A program made the translations under genes and the position numbers. Positions 59,050 to 64,000 of a DNA stretch of 64,000 bases are shown here, piece by piece; positions within the stretch are counted from its first letter, which is position 1; the number at the start of each line of letters is the position of its first letter. A model generated the notes under the pieces. That model saw only the letters and a program-made list of their open reading frames with translations. It did no database searches and was not told the origin of the DNA. Source of the DNA: an uncultured Christensenella sp. (GTDB lineage Bacteria > Bacillota > Clostridia > Christensenellales > Pumilibacteraceae); the NCBI GenBank assembly GCA_910578545.1, contig CAJTPT010000006.1, positions 61,644 through 125,643 of the forward strand, written 5' to 3'.

Positions 59050-59153
59050 CCCACAATGCTTTACAAGACGGTTTGTTGCAGTCCGAAATACACACGACAA
59101 ACGGACAAACAAAACGGAAAACTCCCCCGATGCCACGCATTGTGGGATTTTTT
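59050..59153 (+). ncRNA. Structured element ending in a T-run
   Basis: CCCACAATGC (59,050-59,059) pairs with GCATTGTGGG (59,137-59,146). Between them TTTGTT-gca-GTCCG pairs with CGGAC-AAACAA, and six T follow (59,148-59,153). No gene lies downstream on this strand. It could be a small RNA, a mobile-element remnant or an interspersed repeat. The rest of the 58,931-59,306 gap has only the hairpin below. Confidence 0.35.
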
Positions 59154-59234
59154 CGTTGTGCAAAAAGCAAACCGATAAAGCACGCTTAAATATGTAATTT
59201 GGATTATATAAGATTAAACTTTCAAGCAATGACA

Positions 59235-59267
59235 AACCGCTCTCTAAACCATTGTTCGAGAGCGGTT
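59235..59267. terminator. 10-bp hairpin near the Nudix gene 3' end
   Basis: AACCGCTCTC/GAGAGCGGTT. The T-run is poor on both strands, so termination is uncertain. Confidence 0.4.
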
Positions 59268-59306
59268 AATATATAATTAATCGTATGGATTATGATAAAT
59301 TGAAAT

Positions 59307-59786
59307 TTATCGTTCATCCGATACAATATGCCGCACGCCTATGCCGGCGTTTTTCAACTCGGTCTTGAAGAACTCGGGATAAATTTTCTGCTCGTCGTTC
59401 AGAGAAATCCATTTTAAGTATTCCTGTGCGTCATCCTCCGTAAATGAATCGCACTTAGGTGCAAAGTCATTCGGAACTTTCATATAAAAGAAAAAGGAAA
59501 TCTCATAAATCAATTTTCCACGCTTCGCCTGAGAATCGCCGATAAAGTAATTCTCGTGAATAAAACCTAATCTGTCGATATCCATTTTTACGCCCGTTTC
59601 CTCGTAAACCTCTCGCACAACCGCCTGCTCTGCCGTTTCGCCGAACTTTATGCGACCGCCGACCGAATACAGATAATCGCTTCTCTGATTGCCAACCATA
59701 AGAAGCTTTCCGTCTTTTAAGATAACAGCGCCTACGCGAATATTGATTAAACCGTCATCGCATTGCACTGTCATATCTCTGTTCAT
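59307..59786 (-). CDS. Nudix hydrolase
   Basis: 159 residues from the ATG at 59,786, which has GGAGG 5 nt upstream; the frame open to 59,855 covers a hairpin and is rejected. The Nudix box GX5EX7REVXEEXGV is complete (GRIKFGETAEQAVVREVYEE region, about 46-68). Such proteins cleave nucleoside diphosphate derivatives; substrate unknown. Confidence 0.92.
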   Translation of the reverse strand: MNRDMTVQCDDGLINIRVGAVILKDGKLLMVGNQRSDYLYSVGGRIKFGETAEQAVVREVYEETGVKMDIDRLGFIHENYFIGDSQAKRGKLIYEISFFFYMKVPNDFAPKCDSFTEDDAQEYLKWISLNDEQKIYPEFFKTELKNAGIGVRHIVSDER

Positions 59787-59837
59787 ATCTTCCTCCGTTA
59801 TATTACCGTTATTGCCTACGTAGTAATATAAACCAAA

Positions 59838-59868
59838 GGCGCGGCTTGAAGCCACGCCCTGATTTTTT
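59838..59868. terminator. Strong GC hairpin with T-run
   Basis: GGCGCGGCTT/AAGCCACGCC stem with one mismatch, followed by T6 on the + strand and a weaker T-rich run on the minus strand. Ends the leftward 60-62.9 kb unit. Confidence 0.6.
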
Positions 59869-59958
59869 ATTTACTGCTTGATTAGATTACCTATGGAAAC
59901 TACGGTAAAGCTTGCTTTTTATTCGTATATCATAGGCTCTATTCAACGCACATCGATA

Positions 59959-60189
59959 TTATTTGATCGAATTGAACTTTCTTTGAAGAATAAGCAACTT
60001 TTCGCGTTTCACATCGATTTCGGCGTTGTACGTTCTGAAAAACTTTACTTCGTCGGCGTCGGGCTCGCGGCGGCTGATAAGCGCTTCCAAGAGCGACGCT
60101 TCCGAACGCGAGCGTTTAATCTCCAACTCTTTTATTTCCGATTCGAGAATATCTATTTCTCGTTTAAGCTCTTTTTTGAACATCGTCAT
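59959..60189 (-). CDS. Small coiled-coil protein (76 aa)
   Basis: Entirely charged heptad-like helices (IDILESEIKELEIKRSRSEA, then a second helix). AAAGGAG is 10 nt before the ATG. It follows the 889-residue surface protein gene by 38 bp. Unknown. Confidence 0.6.
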   Translation of the reverse strand: MTMFKKELKREIDILESEIKELEIKRSRSEASLLEALISRREPDADEVKFFRTYNAEIDVKREKLLILQRKFNSIK

Positions 60190-60227
60190 GATAATCGGTC
60201 TCCTTTGTCCGTGTTATGAATCCCGTC

Positions 60228-62897
60228 TTATTCTTCCGACGGCGCGGCTTGTTCGGTTTGCGGCGCTTCCTCACCCGTCGGCTCGACGGGTTCCGTAGCC
60301 GACTGCTCGGCAGGCGCGGTTTCTTCCGCGGCGGTCATACGCATACGCGCGGCTTTTTCCTGCAATACCTCGGCGCGGATACGGGCCTTTGCGGCGCGTT
60401 CTGCGGCGGCTTGTGCCTTTGCCTCGGCGGCTGCGGCCTTTTCCTCGGCAGTCGTGTTCTTTGCGGCGGCACGGCGCTCTTTTGCCCTGTCCTTGGCCTT
60501 GGCTTTAGCGATCGAAGCCTTGGACTCTTCTTCCATCTTTGCCACGCGTATGGACGCGATAGTCGCGTCGATAGAAGCGTTTGTGCGTATCTTGACGGCG
60601 ACCTTGCTTGTAAGAAGCTGAATAACGCCGAGCTTTAAGAGTATCAAAATTACAATTCCAAGCACAATCAAAACGCCGAGCACAATGAGCAGAACGCCCC
60701 ACCACGGCATACCCTGCTTGGGATAAATCTCGAAATTAAACGTATATTCGGCAAGTGCGGAGTAGTTGGTTGCGCCGTCGACGACCGCGGTAAGAGTATA
60801 CGACCCGACGCCCGCGTTCTTGAGGTTGTCGAACAGTCTTATCGAATCGTAATAGACGTTTCCGTCCTTGTCCTTAATGACGAAACGCGCCTGCCCGAAC
60901 AGAGAGCCGAACTTAATCGCATTGTCTGTTGCGCTGTATGAGCCGTACACCCAAGACGCTATGTGCGGCGTTTCCGTCCACATGTTGACCGCCTTAAAGA
61001 CCTGGAAAGACACGCCGCCGGGTTCAATCGAGGTGTAATTGTCGGTTTTGTCCACGCGGGCAAACAGGTAATACGAGCCTACGTTAAGCTCGCGAAGAAG
61101 CTTGAGCACTTCGTCGGAAAGCTCGCCATCGGTAAAGCAGAAGCTTTCGAGCCCCTCTATCGCATTTGCGCCCGCCCTGTCCGTCGCGACCGAGAACTTG
61201 ACTCCGTTTTTGGACGGGAACAAAGGGGTGGCGGTAATGGTATTGACAATCGGATCGAATGATCCGTATATCCAGTTTACCACGTTGGGCGTTTCTACCC
61301 AGGTGTTTATGGATTGAATTATGCGGAACGCACCCTTAAGCTCAACGATGCCGTCAAGTCCGCCGATACCGCGCACGGTAAGATCTGCCGCGCCTACGTT
61401 GACGTCGGCGCTAGAAAGCTCGTAGTCCACACCGTTTACAAGCGGCTTGCCGTTTAACGTTATGGTAAGTGCGGGGATATTGTTTTCCGCACCTGTATAA
61501 TACGTAACGGCGATTTCGTCGTCAAATTCAAGAACGATACCGTCGTTAAATCCGCCGTTGCCGTTGTCCAACGCGTAAGCCGATACGGTAAAGTTAAAGG
61601 CATACTGCGACGCATGATACACGATATACAACTCGGTTTCGTCGCTGTCTGTGTCATCCCACCAATGCGTATGTTCGTTTTCGATACGGTACTCCGGAAG
61701 ATATACCGCCAATTCATACTCGCCAGCGCCGAGCGTATAAAAGAACTCGTTATAATAGTCGGCCGCAAGCGGAACGGAAAGATCGGCTTCGTAGCCGCCC
61801 GCGCCGCCGCGCTTTGCGCCGTAATACTCGATACCGTTATCGCCGAACACCGCGGCAAAAGCGTTTTCCGTGGTATACGATCCGTTTTTGCGAATTACGT
61901 ACACAGCGCTGTCGCCGTGCTCGCCTCGCATGGGTATAAGATTATGCTCTTCGCCGAAGTGCAAATCTTCAAACACGGGTGTTTCACTGCCGTCGCCTGC
62001 GCGAAGAGTATTGCTCACTGTCACTATGTACCAGGTCTTTTCAAGCTCGAGCACAGCCGCCGCCGAGCCCTCTTGCGAAACGTAGTTACCGTTAAAAGTA
62101 AGCCGCGCAATGGTATGAATGGTATTTACGGCGGTTGCGTCGCCGACCGCACTGTTATCCACGTACGTTATTTCGGCATTATCGAGATACGTTTTGAGCG
62201 TCCGCTCGCCCACCACATAGTCGGCGTTAAGAAGAAGCGATATATTATTTCCTCTGTATGCGGCATAGGCGTCGTCCTCACTGCCCGTGCCTACATTACT
62301 ATCGGCATCGGGATCATAGAACTTTACGCCCCTGCCCAACAAGGTTGTGGTAATACCTTCGGAATTGGCAAGCCAAAGTCGCTCGCTCTTGCCCTCGGAC
62401 CATTCAAAATCCGCCGCAGTTAAGCCCAGAACGGTCGGGGCAACTTCGAGCGTTGTGGAATACCCGTCAATCGTTTGCGTGCCGTCAGACAGCGTTACAG
62501 CGTACGTAGTGGCGTTGTACGGCGTAGTTACCGCCTCGCCGTTAAACGTGCCGACAAAATCCAAGTGCAAATCGGAAAGAGCGTTGCCGTCCTCAACTTC
62601 GACGCCCTGCGCGTAAACGTTGCCCGACGTGCCATCGTCAAACGTCAATACAGCACGAACACTGTCGCTAAGGTCCGCACCGCTGTATTCGAGCTGAAGC
62701 GCGGTTTCATACGTCTGCCACGCGTAACTATCGCCATCCGCCTTTTTGCACTGCCATGCGACAGCTGTCACGGTTTTGCCGCCGGCAGATACCTCGGCAG
62801 AAGCTCGCGACGGAGCAAACAACGTAACGACGCAAAACGTCATAACGCATGCAATAATCGCTATTGGTAATATATAAGCTTTACGCGTTTTTATCAT
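60228..62897 (-). CDS. Large exported membrane-anchored protein with repeat domains
   Basis: 889 residues. Signal peptide (to about residue 34), then a ~670-residue extracellular part of beta-rich domains. Two homologous units near 537 and 634 begin TWVETPNVVNWIYGS and MWTETPHIASWVYGS. Then comes a single membrane helix (about 717-740) after PKQGMPWWGV and a ~145-residue cytoplasmic tail of Ala, Lys, Glu and Arg. No sorting signal. It resembles MBG/Big-type surface proteins of gut Clostridia. GAGGAG precedes the ATG. Function unknown. Confidence 0.75.
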   Translation of the reverse strand: MIKTRKAYILPIAIIACVMTFCVVTLFAPSRASAEVSAGGKTVTAVAWQCKKADGDSYAWQTYETALQLEYSGADLSDSVRAVLTFDDGTSGNVYAQGVEVEDGNALSDLHLDFVGTFNGEAVTTPYNATTYAVTLSDGTQTIDGYSTTLEVAPTVLGLTAADFEWSEGKSERLWLANSEGITTTLLGRGVKFYDPDADSNVGTGSEDDAYAAYRGNNISLLLNADYVVGERTLKTYLDNAEITYVDNSAVGDATAVNTIHTIARLTFNGNYVSQEGSAAAVLELEKTWYIVTVSNTLRAGDGSETPVFEDLHFGEEHNLIPMRGEHGDSAVYVIRKNGSYTTENAFAAVFGDNGIEYYGAKRGGAGGYEADLSVPLAADYYNEFFYTLGAGEYELAVYLPEYRIENEHTHWWDDTDSDETELYIVYHASQYAFNFTVSAYALDNGNGGFNDGIVLEFDDEIAVTYYTGAENNIPALTITLNGKPLVNGVDYELSSADVNVGAADLTVRGIGGLDGIVELKGAFRIIQSINTWVETPNVVNWIYGSFDPIVNTITATPLFPSKNGVKFSVATDRAGANAIEGLESFCFTDGELSDEVLKLLRELNVGSYYLFARVDKTDNYTSIEPGGVSFQVFKAVNMWTETPHIASWVYGSYSATDNAIKFGSLFGQARFVIKDKDGNVYYDSIRLFDNLKNAGVGSYTLTAVVDGATNYSALAEYTFNFEIYPKQGMPWWGVLLIVLGVLIVLGIVILILLKLGVIQLLTSKVAVKIRTNASIDATIASIRVAKMEEESKASIAKAKAKDRAKERRAAAKNTTAEEKAAAAEAKAQAAAERAAKARIRAEVLQEKAARMRMTAAEETAPAEQSATEPVEPTGEEAPQTEQAAPSEE

Positions 62898-62948
62898 GTA
62901 CGGTCTCCTCGGATGTAATCGGCGTTTAATACAATATATACATAAAAT

Positions 62949-62978
62949 ATTTTATCATATTTATATACCGAGTGTCAA
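62949..62978 (-). promoter_or_regulatory. Promoter (TTGACA-N18-TAAAAT) of the large surface protein
   Basis: -35 at 62,978-62,973, -10 at 62,954-62,949. From 62,990 to 63,186 the sequence is AT-rich and I see no gene. Confidence 0.65.
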
Positions 62979-63186
62979 CCCCGAAAGAACACATTTTATT
63001 AAAAATATAAAATCTTACAGTTCCCTCCCCTTCTAAAAAACTATTAGTAAAATCAAAAAAACAATTATAAAGCAATAAAAAAGCAAATACCGTTCCATGC
63101 TGTTTATCCCGTTGCAACAGCGCAACGCTTTATATACGGCAATAACATATTGACTGATGCAAGCATATGCACGTCCGAAAAATTTC

Positions 63187-63223
63187 AAAGCAAAACGGCT
63201 ACGCTTTAAAAAAGCATAGCCGT
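63187..63223 (-). terminator. Intrinsic terminator 88 bp after the 16S rRNA
   Basis: ACGGCTACGCTTT/AAAGCATAGCCGT stem (63,195-63,223) with one mismatch, followed on the minus strand by TTTTGCTTTG. It would end transcription directly after 16S rRNA. Confidence 0.75.
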
Positions 63224-63310
63224 CCTAAACACACAACATAGTGATAGATTTGCGAATTAAATCGGTTTTGAGAACTAAATTTTTGGTATCTACTCTAATT
63301 GTAGATTCCT

Positions 63311-64000
<690 letters not shown>

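Noticed and set aside
58955..59235. Two overlapping 80-residue frames on opposite strands
   Set aside because: No ribosome-binding sites and they cross the structured element at 59,050-59,153.

Overview
The window reads as a piece of chromosome from an endospore-forming (or spore-former-derived) member of the Firmicutes, class Clostridia, probably an uncultured gut-type lineage. The evidence is a Clostridia-like 16S rRNA 3' half, strong GGAGG ribosome-binding sites, near-consensus sigma-A promoters, and sporulation-associated genes: germination protease gpr, a spoVB-type flippase, a cwlD-like amidase and a Spo0A-C-like DNA-binding protein. Species cannot be named from this sequence alone.

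Positions 1-15,068 are one side of an integrated temperate phage-like element. A long leftward early operon (about 9.65 kb down to the left edge) encodes a Cro-like protein, small proteins, SSB, a DnaD-like replisome organizer, an SbcC/Rad50-like ATPase, RecT, a beta-class DNA methyltransferase, a WalJ-like metallo-beta-lactamase-fold protein and a C5-cytosine methyltransferase whose 3' part is scattered over three reading frames around a G9 tract. The control region (9.65-11.05 kb) has a repressor gene, three copies of a GGATAWWTATCC operator and two leftward promoters that each carry the operator between -35 and -10. It also holds a 650-nt structured leader with no normal gene in it. To the right lie rightward, AT-richer cargo genes (a lipoprotein with CxxC repeats and a membrane protein) and a tyrosine integrase. 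The element ends inside a tRNA-Leu(CAA) gene, of which only the promoter and the 5' 41 nt remain here.

Positions 15.1-34.2 kb are chromosomal and mostly leftward: a zinc-ribbon membrane protein, transketolase, phosphohexomutase, a HAD phosphatase, aroE, aroB, a DUF2207 membrane protein with LemA, a CwlD-like amidase, an M1 peptidase lipoprotein, the Spo0A-C-like protein (rightward), Ddl, UppP, a membrane NDP-sugar dehydratase and GlmM. The cell-wall genes form a theme (GlmM, GlmS, MurI, Ddl, UppP, amidase). Positions 34.3-46.8 kb continue with a COG2426 membrane protein and glmS, murI, gpr, rpsT with a long charged tail, a coiled-coil protein, pncB, a membrane protein, lgt, a VanW-family protein, the CCA-adding enzyme and an esterase.

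Positions 46.8-64 kb hold a response-regulator pseudogene, a pair of large transglutaminase-like surface lipoproteins (one apparently catalytically dead), an 88-bp tandem repeat array, spoVB, an ECF S component, a tautomerase, a DUF3810 protein, a TetR-ABC-permease operon with a clear operator, a Nudix hydrolase and an 889-residue surface protein. Last comes the 3' part of a 16S rRNA gene that is followed by a terminator rather than by 23S rRNA. Several genes (the COG2426 gene, lgt, the dead transglutaminase-like gene, and nearly the CCA enzyme) have a good promoter whose -10 box lies only 6-10 nt before the start codon, which suggests leaderless mRNAs.
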